Shown: piece by piece, positions 1-6,729 of the stretch
Layout: every line of letters starts with the position of its first letter
Position numbering within the stretch: position 1 is the first letter of the stretch
NCBI GenBank assembly: GCA_002440825.1
Contig: DJVH01000128.1
Coordinates: forward strand, 20,723 to 36,356
Source: Bacteriovoracaceae bacterium UBA6261
Lineage (GTDB): Bacteria; Bdellovibrionota; Bacteriovoracia; Bacteriovoracales; Bacteriovoracaceae
Direction of reading: 5' to 3'
DNA: 15,634 nucleotides
Program-made: the position numbers and the translations under genes
Notes under the pieces: generated by a model
The model's database searches: none
Seen by the model: only the letters and a program-made list of their open reading frames with translations
What the model was told of the DNA's origin: nothing

Positions 1-357
1 GACGGTGCCCTTAAGCCTGTGGCGATTGAAGGACAAAATGATATTTCAGAAATTGAAATGTTCGGTTCTCGCGTCAACGATTCCGGGACTGTTTTATTCC
101 GCGCGAAGAATACAGAAGGCAAACGTGGCCTCTACATTGCGACTGAAGAAGGCGTAAAGCGTCTGATCGGAGAAGGCGATGATATTATGACGGACGTTGG
201 TCCGGCAAAAATTCTGCACAATCCGAATTACCCGGGATTTGGTGGAGATGTCCATATGAATGAAAAAGGCGACATCGTTTTTTATTGTCTAATTGTTAGC
301 AATCCGGACAACAGAGAATTGGGCTCTGCAGTTTTCAAATTGTCTCCTGTGCGCTAG
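1..357 (+). CDS. C-terminal part of an NxxGxxxF-repeat protein (5' end outside window)
   Basis: The frame is open to the first base of the window (it begins D-G-A-L-K-P), so this is the last 118 codons of a longer gene; the GTG at 19 is only an internal valine. Two copies of an NxxGxxxF signature are visible about 61 residues apart: VNDSGTVLF (N26, G29, F33 of the fragment) and MNEKGDIVF (N87, G90, F94). Between them lies GLYIATEEG, a typical strand-turn-strand pattern. This matches the tandem repeat seen in large, usually exported, beta-propeller-like bacterial proteins named 'choice-of-anchor tandem repeat NxxGxxxF'. The repeats have no known catalytic role. The N-terminal signal and any anchor lie outside the window. 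The gene ends in TAG, 11 bp before the next start. Repeat-family assignment is fairly confident; function is unknown. Confidence 0.75.
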   Translation, partial: DGALKPVAIEGQNDISEIEMFGSRVNDSGTVLFRAKNTEGKRGLYIATEEGVKRLIGEGDDIMTDVGPAKILHNPNYPGFGGDVHMNEKGDIVFYCLIVSNPDNRELGSAVFKLSPVR

Positions 358-368
358 TCTCTCTTCCT

Positions 369-1814
369 ATGTTATATTCATCAAAAGAAAAAATTGAGAA
401 GTCCTACGACGTGATCGTCGTAGGCGCTGGTCTTGCGGGAATGACTCTCGCAAATAAAATGGGAAAAGACGGTCGTTCTGTTCTTCTTCTCGAATCCCAC
501 AATAAACTTGGTGGTTTTGCGACATGGTTTAAAAGACCGATGCAAGGCTCTGACGGACAACATGTTTTTGATGTCAGTTTGCACGGCTTTCCTGTTGGAA
601 TGATCAAGACCTGCAGAAAATACTGGAATAAAGACATCGCCGACCGCATTCATCAGCTCAAATCTGTCCGCTATATCAATCCGCAGTTTGAAGTGGAAAC
701 AGATTTTACAAAAGAACATTTTACAAAAGTCCTCGTCGAAAAGTTCGGTGTTCCGGAAGCTACTGTTCAAGGTTTTTTCAATGAACTAGCGACGATGAAT
801 TTTTACGACAACTCATCGATGACTAACGGAGAGTTGTTTGAGAAATATTTTCCAGGCAGAAACGATATCACCCGTTTTCTTCTTGAGCCGATTGTCTACG
901 CCAATGGATCCAATCTTGAAGATCCGGCCATTTCATACGGAATCGTTTTTTCAAACTTTATGAGTAAAGGCGTTTATATTTTTCAAGGCGGAACAGACGT
1001 CATGATCAATATGATGAAAGATGAGTTGCTGAAAAATGGTGTCGACATTCAGATGCAGGCAAAAGTTGAAAAAGTTCTGATCGAAAACGGCAAAACGGCA
1101 GGCGTTGTGGTCAAAGGCCATACGATTAAATCAAAAGCTGTAGTGTCTAATTCGAATTTAAAGACTACCGTTCATAAAATGGTCGGTGATGAGCATTTCT
1201 CCAAAGAATTTGTTTCTAAGGCGGATAAAGTCCGTTTAAACACGTCTTCATGCCAGGTTTATATGGGACTTAAACCAGGTGAGAGCATTCCTTTTATCGG
1301 CGATTTGATTTTCACCAGCGATGATAAAGATTTTAAAACAGATTTAATTCTTTCTCCCAAAGTGGGATCGCAGACTTTTTCGGTTTATTATCCTGAAACG
1401 CGTCCGCATCTCCCTCCGCAATACGCCATCGTTTCTTCTTCGAATGCCCGCTACGAAGACTGGAAAAATCTTTCAGAAGAAGAATATGAAAAGCAAAAAG
1501 CGTACATTATCGAACGCGCTCTTTCGGGGCTTGAGAAAATTCTTCCTGGGATTCGCAAAAAAATTGATTATGTCGATGCTGCTACACCACTTACAGTTGA
1601 GCGCTACACTCATCATGAACGTGGAGCTTCTTTCGGAACTAAATTCGAAGGATTGGAAATTTCTATGAATATTCATAAAGAAATTGAAGGTCTCTTCCAC
1701 GCTGGTTCGGTGGGCATTATCATGTCCGGCTGGTTAGGGGCCGCGAATTACGGTGTTATCGTCGCTCACGATGTAGATAATTATCTTTCACGGCTTGAAA
1801 AACAAACAGTCTAG
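369..1814 (+). CDS. FAD-dependent phytoene desaturase/isomerase-like oxidoreductase (CrtI/RetSat type)
   Basis: A 481-residue flavoprotein. The N-terminal dinucleotide-binding fold is clear: YDVIVVGAGLAGM with GxGxxG at G19/G21/G24, then VLLLES with the ribose-binding acidic residue near position 42, then the KLGGFATWF glycine pair typical of amine-oxidase/CrtI proteins. Near the C-terminus, LFHAGSVGIIMSGWLGAANYG is the usual FAD-contacting segment of phytoene desaturases, carotenoid isomerases and retinol saturases. Length fits the family (about 480-510). These enzymes desaturate, saturate or isomerise polyene lipids, but the substrate cannot be read from sequence, and no phytoene synthase or other carotenoid gene is nearby. 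No Shine-Dalgarno precedes the ATG at 369, and an extended -10 motif overlaps it, so a GTG at 411 (giving MIVVGAG) is a possible alternative start. The stop codon is followed within 7 bp by a terminator-like hairpin. Confidence 0.8.
   Translation: MLYSSKEKIEKSYDVIVVGAGLAGMTLANKMGKDGRSVLLLESHNKLGGFATWFKRPMQGSDGQHVFDVSLHGFPVGMIKTCRKYWNKDIADRIHQLKSVRYINPQFEVETDFTKEHFTKVLVEKFGVPEATVQGFFNELATMNFYDNSSMTNGELFEKYFPGRNDITRFLLEPIVYANGSNLEDPAISYGIVFSNFMSKGVYIFQGGTDVMINMMKDELLKNGVDIQMQAKVEKVLIENGKTAGVVVKGHTIKSKAVVSNSNLKTTVHKMVGDEHFSKEFVSKADKVRLNTSSCQVYMGLKPGESIPFIGDLIFTSDDKDFKTDLILSPKVGSQTFSVYYPETRPHLPPQYAIVSSSNARYEDWKNLSEEEYEKQKAYIIERALSGLEKILPGIRKKIDYVDAATPLTVERYTHHERGASFGTKFEGLEISMNIHKEIEGLFHAGSVGIIMSGWLGAANYGVIVAHDVDNYLSRLEKQTV
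370..378 (+). promoter_or_regulatory. Possible extended -10 element overlapping the desaturase start
   Basis: TG-T-TATATT matches the extended -10 pattern (TGn + hexamer, 5/6 to TATAAT). It lies inside the first codons of the annotated desaturase gene, and no good -35 is visible 16-18 bp upstream. If used, transcription would start near 385, downstream of the ATG at 369, and translation would need the GTG at 411. It may equally be chance in an AT-rich codon stretch. Confidence 0.25.
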
Positions 1815-1820
1815 TTGTAG

Positions 1821-1855
1821 CGTCTTCGCCTTATGGTGAAGACGATCTTTTTTTT
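1821..1855 (+). terminator. Terminator-like hairpin whose loop contains the start codon of the next gene
   Basis: The left arm CGTCTTCGCC (1821-1830) pairs with the right arm GGTGAAGACG (1835-1844) over 10 bp with one G-T wobble, around the tetraloop TTAT (1831-1834). After three bases comes an uninterrupted run of eight T (1848-1855). This looks like a factor-independent terminator for the desaturase gene, whose stop codon lies 7 bp upstream of the stem. The ATG at 1833 begins in the loop, so the element is also the start of the transglycosylase gene, and the T-run encodes part of its signal peptide. It could terminate, attenuate, or hide the start codon in mRNA. The three-base gap before the T-run makes it less than ideal. 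Confidence 0.5.
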
Positions 1856-3101
1856 GTCGCTCGCATTTTTTTTCCAACAAGCATTCGCAGAAATCTCCTG
1901 GGAGAATCCAGCTGTTCTGTGCCCGGAGGAAGTCATGCCTCGCGGTTATGTCTGTCCGGATTTTAGTTCTGTCACAGATCCTTATACAGAATTTCCTTCA
2001 ACGTTATCCATTGATGAAATCAATGAATGGACCACTGTGCGCAGTCCTGATCTGCGCTTGTGCCGCAATCAGGAAGTTTTACGTCGCGAAATTGAAAAGC
2101 CTGGAACTTTTTCTGAGGGAACTTTGAAAGCGGCCTGGCTGATCGTCGATGGCAGTCTTCATGTACAGGAAAAATTAAATGAAATAGAGAAGGCGAGCAG
2201 AGAGTTTGGCATTCCCCCGCAAATTCTCATCGGCGCTTTAAAACAGGAATCACAATTGTCTTCCATTGGAGTTCAGCCCGATGGGGGAAATTATTCGTGT
2301 GGAATAGCTCAGCTCAATATCAGTGAATGGTGTGAAAGCATGAATGTATTGCCGGTGGATAGGCAAAAGCAACTTGGCTGGCCTTCGATTCAATGTGACA
2401 CTGCAGTTCTTCCTGTTGAAAGCGTAAAATCTTTTTATGAGCTCGCTTTGAAAAAAAATGCCGGCCTTAAACCGGTCTATCAGATGACAGCAGAAGATTA
2501 TGCCTGGATTAAGCTGTCTGATGTTTCACTTTCTGAACCGGTCTTTCAGGCCGTCTCTTCTTATCTCTCTCATTGCCAGGATTTCACTCTTTCTATTTCA
2601 TTCAAGGCACGCATCTTAAAGAACCTTTATGATCACTTTGTTCCTTCCGCACTTAAATTAAATGAACATTACACAGAAGGAAAAACGTTTTCCCGCCTCT
2701 GTAAAAATCCGTATCCGGTTGATGTTTATCCTTTGCACACAGGATGGCTTTTAACGACGGCCATGTATAATGCCGGTCCTGTGCAGGCTAAACTGGTCGG
2801 TCACTATTTTCAGGTGCAAAACAATCAGTTTCCATTGCTTTCCCCGCAGGAGTTGATAGAGGCCCTTCATTGGGGAGGAAAATGGAAAGAGGGAACGGAA
2901 TTTATTATTTTTTCAGATCAAAAAGGAAAAGAATTCTCTCAGAAATGGTTCAAGAGTTGTATTGCCCAGAGGCATGTGGCGAGAGTCGTTCAACACGTGA
3001 CAGAGCCAACAAAAACAGTTGTTCGTTCACTCGATCAGGAAGGTTGTAAATCAACAGTTCCGCTTTATCGTCAACAGAGTAGTGGTGTTAAGGAAAATTG
3101 A
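1833..3101 (+). CDS. Exported lytic transglycosylase (SLT-like) with a long insertion
   Basis: A 422-residue periplasmic protein likely to cleave the glycan strands of peptidoglycan. The N-terminus is a signal peptide (K3, hydrophobic FF-rich core, AFA|E cleavage after A19). The SLT fold shows its three signatures: KQESQL with catalytic Glu139, GIAQLN at 157-162, and AMYNAGP at 310-316. In ordinary SLT domains the last two motifs are several tens of residues apart. Here they are about 150 apart, indicating an insertion. Ten cysteines (30, 41, 77, 156, 167, 188, 248, 290, 376, 405) suggest a disulfide-stabilised secreted protein. No transmembrane segment follows the signal. The start codon lies in the loop of a terminator-like hairpin and lacks a Shine-Dalgarno; the next codon, GTG at 1836, is an alternative. 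Family assignment is good; whether it acts on the cell's own wall or another's is unknown. Confidence 0.8.
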   Translation: MVKTIFFLSLAFFFQQAFAEISWENPAVLCPEEVMPRGYVCPDFSSVTDPYTEFPSTLSIDEINEWTTVRSPDLRLCRNQEVLRREIEKPGTFSEGTLKAAWLIVDGSLHVQEKLNEIEKASREFGIPPQILIGALKQESQLSSIGVQPDGGNYSCGIAQLNISEWCESMNVLPVDRQKQLGWPSIQCDTAVLPVESVKSFYELALKKNAGLKPVYQMTAEDYAWIKLSDVSLSEPVFQAVSSYLSHCQDFTLSISFKARILKNLYDHFVPSALKLNEHYTEGKTFSRLCKNPYPVDVYPLHTGWLLTTAMYNAGPVQAKLVGHYFQVQNNQFPLLSPQELIEALHWGGKWKEGTEFIIFSDQKGKEFSQKWFKSCIAQRHVARVVQHVTEPTKTVVRSLDQEGCKSTVPLYRQQSSGVKEN

Positions 3102-3102
3102 G

Positions 3103-3111
3103 TGCTAACAT
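3103..3111 (+). promoter_or_regulatory. Extended -10-like element just upstream of the ABC ATPase gene
   Basis: TG-C-TAACAT is an extended -10 motif (hexamer 4/6 to TATAAT). It ends six T residues before the ATG at 3118, which has no Shine-Dalgarno. Transcription would begin at or next to the ATG, giving a leaderless mRNA. No recognisable -35 lies 16-18 bp upstream. Confidence 0.35.
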
Positions 3112-3117
3112 TTTTTT

Positions 3118-3921
3118 ATGACACCATCCCTGGCGATTCAAACTTCTAATCTCACCAAAAAATTCGGTGAGCGCACTGTTGTTGATCATCTCAATTTAAG
3201 TATTGAGCAGGGAAAGATATTCGGTTTGCTCGGCCCTAATGGCGCCGGTAAAAGCACAACGATAAAAATGCTCACAACTCTTCTTCCTCCGAGCGAAGGG
3301 CGGGCCCATGTAGCAGGATTTGACGTCGAAGATGAAGCGATGGATGTACGAAGAAAAATTGGTTACGTTCCACAGTTGGTTTCTTCTGATGGATCTCTTA
3401 CTGCTGAAGAAAATTTACTATTGTCCGCAAAACTATATCGCATACCTTCTTCCGAAAGACAGTTGCGAATAGAAGAGGCCCTGGCGTTTATGGGATTGGT
3501 AGGGGTACGTTCAAAACTCGTACGCACTTTTTCCGGCGGTATGATCAGGCGACTTGAGCTCGCGCAAGCGGTTCTCCACCGTCCCTTGGTTTTATTTCTC
3601 GACGAACCAACGATTGGTCTCGATCCTGTTGCCAGAAGAACAGTCTGGGAAAAACTGAAAGAGATGAACAAACGTTTTGCTATGACCATTTTAATGACGA
3701 CTCATGATATGGAAGAAGCCGATTTCCTTTGCGATGAGCTGGGGATTCTTCACCAGGGAGTTATTGCAGCGATAGGCGGCCCTGATGAGTTAAAAAAGCA
3801 AGTTGGTCCTGAAGCGAATCTGGATGATGTCTTTATTCATTTCAGCGGCGCTACGATTACAGAAAGCGGAAACTTTGGAGACGTTCGACAAACGCGAAGA
3901 ACGGCAAACAGACTTGGCTAA
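3118..3921 (+). CDS. ABC-2 exporter ATP-binding subunit (DrrA-like)
   Basis: A 267-residue nucleotide-binding subunit of an ABC exporter. Motifs in order: Walker A GPNGAGKST (39-47), Q-loop around YVPQ (83-86), signature FSGGM (138-142), Walker B LVLFLDEP (157-164), D-loop GLDP (167-170) and switch His196 in MTTHD. The segment NLDDVFIHFSG near 234-244 is the typical end of DrrA/CcmA-type ATPases that partner small ABC-2 permeases. The C-terminal tail after it is basic and not conserved-looking. The permease gene follows with a short overlap, so the two subunits are surely co-translated. These pairs export drugs, lipids or polysaccharides; the substrate here is unknown. The start is supported by a -10-like box 6 nt upstream rather than by a ribosome binding site. 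Confidence 0.9.
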   Translation: MTPSLAIQTSNLTKKFGERTVVDHLNLSIEQGKIFGLLGPNGAGKSTTIKMLTTLLPPSEGRAHVAGFDVEDEAMDVRRKIGYVPQLVSSDGSLTAEENLLLSAKLYRIPSSERQLRIEEALAFMGLVGVRSKLVRTFSGGMIRRLELAQAVLHRPLVLFLDEPTIGLDPVARRTVWEKLKEMNKRFAMTILMTTHDMEEADFLCDELGILHQGVIAAIGGPDELKKQVGPEANLDDVFIHFSGATITESGNFGDVRQTRRTANRLG

Positions 3922-4702
3922 AAAAAATTCTCTCTCAGATTATTTTGCGCAAACCTATGCACTCAGTGAAATTGAGTTCAAGAAACTCTTTCGCGATCCC
4001 ACAGAACTTTTCACCCGGGCGGTTCAGCCGATTTTATGGCTGACTGTTTTCGGACAAGTGATGTCGAAAGTAAAAGCTGTTCCCACTGGCGAAATCAGTT
4101 ATCTGGCCTTTATGAGTCCGGGCATTCTCGCTCAAAGTATTCTTTTCAGCGCTATTTTTTTCGGTATCGCCATCATCTGGGAAAAAGATCTTGGTGTGGT
4201 TCACAAGCTTCTTGTCACTCCCACAGCAAGAAGCGCGCTCGTTCTCGCCAAAGCTGTTTCTTCAGGATTCAGAGGTCTTGTTCAGGCCGTTATTATTTTT
4301 ATTGTCGCTTACCTCATGGGAGTGAAACTCAATTTTCATCCTGTTCATTTGCTGCTTGTGATTCTCAGCGTATTTATGGGCTCTGCGATTTTTTCAACAT
4401 TCTCACTTATTGTCGCTTGTCTGGTGAAAACCCGTGAGCGATTCATGGGCATAGGTCAGGTTCTCACGATGCCGCTCTTCTTTGCCAGTAACGCGATTTA
4501 TCCAATTGAGATGATGCCCAAGTGGCTTCAAGTGATTTCGCAAATTAACCCGATGTCATATCTTGTCGATTCTCTTCGGGCCTTAATGCTTGAAGGTGGA
4601 GTCAGTCATTTTGGAATCGGCCTGGATTTCTCAGTCATGATTCTGATTTTTGGCCTGATGCTTTTTATTGCTTCTAAACTTTATGCAGGCATTGTGCAGT
4701 AA
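3914..4702 (+). CDS. ABC-2 type exporter permease (DrrB-like)
   Basis: The membrane subunit paired with the ATPase just upstream, about 262 residues from the TTG at 3914. About six hydrophobic segments are visible, roughly 34-52, 64-86, 115-135, 145-170, 180-200 and 235-255 in this numbering. The stretch NAIYPIEMMP...NPMSYLVDSLRALM is a strong ABC-2 permease hallmark, shared with daunorubicin-type and O-antigen exporters. The frame is open upstream to a TTG at 3803, but using that would overlap the ATPase gene by 119 bp with an unconvincing N-terminus. TTG at 3914 leaves an 8-bp overlap and the usual family length, and TTG at 3875 is also possible. None has a clear Shine-Dalgarno, so translation is probably coupled to the ATPase. 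Substrate unknown. Confidence 0.85.
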   Translation: MAKKNSLSDYFAQTYALSEIEFKKLFRDPTELFTRAVQPILWLTVFGQVMSKVKAVPTGEISYLAFMSPGILAQSILFSAIFFGIAIIWEKDLGVVHKLLVTPTARSALVLAKAVSSGFRGLVQAVIIFIVAYLMGVKLNFHPVHLLLVILSVFMGSAIFSTFSLIVACLVKTRERFMGIGQVLTMPLFFASNAIYPIEMMPKWLQVISQINPMSYLVDSLRALMLEGGVSHFGIGLDFSVMILIFGLMLFIASKLYAGIVQ

Positions 4703-4730
4703 TTTTTCCTCTCAAAGTCCACCATTTCTC

Positions 4731-4783
4731 TTCTCAAACCCCCTTCGCACCGCTAAAATTCCTCTGTTCTTTATCAATGGGGA
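4731..4783 (+). promoter_or_regulatory. Candidate sigma-70 promoter and ribosome binding site for the fatty-acid cassette
   Basis: In the 87-bp gap, TTCTCA (4731-4736, 4/6 to TTGACA) is followed after exactly 17 bp by TAAAAT (4754-4759, 5/6 to TATAAT). This predicts a transcript start near 4766 and a leader of about 24 nt. The leader contains GGGGA (4779-4783) six bases before the ATG at 4790, a good Shine-Dalgarno. The rest of the gap is pyrimidine-rich and shows no strong hairpin. Confidence 0.45.
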
Positions 4784-4789
4784 TTTTTT

Positions 4790-5521
4790 ATGAAATTTGA
4801 AAACCAGACGGTGATTGTCACTGGTGGGACTCGCGGAATCGGACGCGGGATCAGCGAGGCTTTTTTGAAAGAAGGAGCTCATGTCATTGCGACATATGCG
4901 GGGAATGATCAGGCCGCATTGAAATTTAAAGAAGAAATGAACACGGAAAAATTGACCGTGAAGAAATGTGATGTGCGCGATGAAAATGCGGTTGTCTCAT
5001 TTTTCAATGAGCTTGAAACATCTCATCCCAAGATTGAAGTCCTGGTGAATAATTCAGGAATCAGAAAAGATCAGGTGACAGCGATGATGACTCTTGCTGA
5101 ATGGAATGATGTCATCAATACAAATCTGACGGGAACATTTCTCATGAGCAAGCATGCGGTTTTGAAAATGATGGGCAATCGCTACGGCAGAATTGTCAAC
5201 ATGTCTTCTATTGGCGGACAACTTGGCCTTCCAGGGCAGGCGAATTATGCTGCTTCCAAAGCAGGGCAGGTGGCGATATCAAAAACCTTGTCAAAAGAAG
5301 TGGCAAAACGTGGAATCACTGTGAACAATGTTCTTCCTGGCTTTATTGATACTGAGCTTCTTGCCGATCTTCCTGAAGAGCAACGAAAAGACTATATGAA
5401 AGATGTTCCGATGAAACGATTTGGAAAAGTAGAAGAAGTTGCGGCAGCCGTTTTATTTCTTGCGAGTAAAGAAGCAAGCTATATCACCGGGGCAAGTCTA
5501 GAAATTTCCGGAGGACTTTAA
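4790..5521 (+). CDS. fabG: 3-oxoacyl-ACP reductase, FabG-like SDR
   Basis: A 243-residue classical short-chain dehydrogenase, predicted to reduce a 3-ketoacyl thioester to the 3-hydroxyacyl form with NADPH in the cytoplasm. Visible motifs: cofactor loop TGGTRGIG (11-18), NNSG (87-90), and the full catalytic tetrad Asn112, Ser140, Tyr153 and Lys157 (YAASK). ASYITGASLEISGGL at the C-terminus is the normal FabG ending. Length is standard (about 245). It is first in a three-gene cassette: its TAA shares a base with the ATG of the dehydratase gene (TAATG), and the next gene's Shine-Dalgarno lies in its last codons. FabG-like SDRs also serve polyester, polyketide and other hydroxyacyl pathways. The adjoining dehydratase and enoyl reductase support a fatty-acid elongation role, but it need not be the housekeeping copy. 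Confidence 0.88.
   Translation: MKFENQTVIVTGGTRGIGRGISEAFLKEGAHVIATYAGNDQAALKFKEEMNTEKLTVKKCDVRDENAVVSFFNELETSHPKIEVLVNNSGIRKDQVTAMMTLAEWNDVINTNLTGTFLMSKHAVLKMMGNRYGRIVNMSSIGGQLGLPGQANYAASKAGQVAISKTLSKEVAKRGITVNNVLPGFIDTELLADLPEEQRKDYMKDVPMKRFGKVEEVAAAVLFLASKEASYITGASLEISGGL
5510..5514 (+). promoter_or_regulatory. Strong Shine-Dalgarno for the dehydratase gene
   Basis: A perfect GGAGG lies six bases before the ATG at 5521, within the last codons of the reductase gene. It fixes the start of the dehydratase and shows tight coupling. It stands out because most other starts in this window lack a Shine-Dalgarno. Confidence 0.8.
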
Positions 5522-5931
5522 TGTCATTTCCAGCGATCACCGATCTCATTCCGCAAAGACCTCCTTTTCTCTTTGTCGACAAGATTGTCGACAGAATGGA
5601 TAACAAGATTTTGACGTCCCTGAAACTCACCGGCGAAGAAGATTTCTTCAAAGGACATTTTCCGGGCAATCCTATCATGCCGGGAGTCCTTTTACAGGAA
5701 GCCCTCTTTCAATCCGGCGCTGCCTTGATGGCCGGAAAAGAAGGCGGTGGACTTGGCGTAGTCACCAGAGTTCAAAATGCGAAATTTAAGAATATGGTTC
5801 GTCCTGGTGATGAACTTCAAATGGAAGTTGAATTGACTGAATCCATTTCCAATGCCCATTATATGAAAGGCACAACTAAAGTGAACGGCAAAACCGTTCT
5901 CGTCATTGAATTTGCAGTAGCGAGTGTTTAA
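5521..5931 (+). CDS. fabZ: 3-hydroxyacyl-ACP dehydratase, FabZ-like hot-dog protein
   Basis: A 136-residue single hot-dog domain, predicted to remove water from a 3-hydroxyacyl thioester to give the trans-2-enoyl form. The catalytic pair is visible in GHFPGNPIMPGVLLQEAL: His46 and Glu60, spaced as in FabZ. The upstream signature, usually LLPHRxPFLLVD, reads LIPQRPPFLFVD, so the commonly conserved first His is Gln12; this residue is not catalytic. The later MVRPGDELQMEVEL segment is also typical. The protein is slightly short next to E. coli FabZ (about 151). It overlaps the reductase gene by one base, and its TAA is followed directly by the enoyl-reductase ATG with no gap, so the three proteins are made together. 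The substrate carrier (ACP or CoA) cannot be told from sequence. Confidence 0.87.
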   Translation: MSFPAITDLIPQRPPFLFVDKIVDRMDNKILTSLKLTGEEDFFKGHFPGNPIMPGVLLQEALFQSGAALMAGKEGGGLGVVTRVQNAKFKNMVRPGDELQMEVELTESISNAHYMKGTTKVNGKTVLVIEFAVASV

Positions 5932-6729
5932 ATGTCATTTTTAAATCTGGAAAATAAAACGTTTCTCATTACAGGTGTAGCAAACAAAAAGTCTGTCGCT
6001 TATTTTTCGGCTAAAACATTAATCGAGAATGGCGCAGAAGCAATCTTTACAGTTCAAAATGAAGAAATTAAAGACCGTGTGGAAAAATTATTCCCGGGAA
6101 AAAAAGTTTATCTTCTCGATGTAGAAAATGAAGAGAGTGTAAAAACATTCGGTGAGACAATCAAAAAAGAGCAAATCAAGTTAAATGGTTTTCTTCACTC
6201 CATTGCTTTTGCCAATTATTCAGAAGGGATGAAACCTTTTCATGAAACAAAGCTTCGCGATTATCTGCAGGCTTCGACGATTTCCTGCTTTTCACTTATT
6301 TCACTGGCCAACGCTTTAAAGGACTCTTTTGATGACAATGCTTCAGTTGTCACTATTTCTATCTCAAGCACGCGTGCAACCAACTACGGTTACATGGGGC
6401 CGATAAAAGCTTCGCTGGATGCAGTTGTGGCCTTTTTGGCAAAATCCTTTTCAAAAGACACGCACATCAGATTCAATGCTGTCTGTTCGGGACCGTTGAA
6501 GACTTCTGCGTCTGCAGGAATTCCCGGTTATATTGAAAATTATCTTTATGCCGAAGAACTCACGATGAGAAAAAAAGCACTGGAAACTCAGGAAGTCGCC
6601 AATTCAGTTGTCTTTCTTTTGAGTTCAGCTTCCAGCGGAATCAATGCAAGCAATATGCTGGTTGATGCCGGAATGAGTGCAAATTATTTTGATGAAAACG
6701 TCGTTTCTGCCTTTGCCAAAAGAACTTAA
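5932..6729 (+). CDS. Enoyl-ACP reductase-like SDR (divergent FabI)
   Basis: A 265-residue SDR of the enoyl-reductase type, predicted to reduce the trans-2-enoyl thioester to the saturated acyl chain. FabI features: nucleotide loop TGVANKKSVAY (14-24), HSIAFAN (89-95), and the active-site segment NYGYMGPIKASL, with Tyr152 and Lys159 matching E. coli Tyr156 and Lys163. The second conserved FabI tyrosine (E. coli Tyr146, ten residues upstream) is Ile142 here. The end reads LVDAGMSAN in place of the usual VDGG. It starts immediately after the dehydratase stop codon without a clear Shine-Dalgarno, and its TAA interlocks with that of the convergent gene. Together with the two genes before it, it provides the three reductive steps of chain elongation. 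It may be a specialised paralogue or a related SDR rather than the main FabI. Confidence 0.78.
   Translation: MSFLNLENKTFLITGVANKKSVAYFSAKTLIENGAEAIFTVQNEEIKDRVEKLFPGKKVYLLDVENEESVKTFGETIKKEQIKLNGFLHSIAFANYSEGMKPFHETKLRDYLQASTISCFSLISLANALKDSFDDNASVVTISISSTRATNYGYMGPIKASLDAVVAFLAKSFSKDTHIRFNAVCSGPLKTSASAGIPGYIENYLYAEELTMRKKALETQEVANSVVFLLSSASSGINASNMLVDAGMSANYFDENVVSAFAKRT

Noticed and set aside
381..770. 129-codon minus-strand open frame
   Set aside because: It lies wholly inside the desaturase gene, whose dinucleotide-binding motif is unmistakable in the plus frame. The minus product has no recognisable domain and no ribosome binding site.
1292..1299. GCCGATAA (minus strand) inside the desaturase gene, a possible FliA -10
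   Set aside because: There is no matching TAAAGTTT element at the right distance, and it lies inside a coding region with no gene start downstream; chance codon match.
3803..3913. Longer N-terminus for the ABC permease from a TTG at 3803
   Set aside because: It would overlap the ATPase gene by 119 bp in another frame, the added residues do not look like a permease N-terminus, and the shorter form has the normal family length.
4036..4437. 133-codon plus-strand open frame inside the ABC permease gene
   Set aside because: It is an out-of-frame shadow of the membrane-spanning coding region; its Ser/Arg/Cys-rich product is not protein-like.
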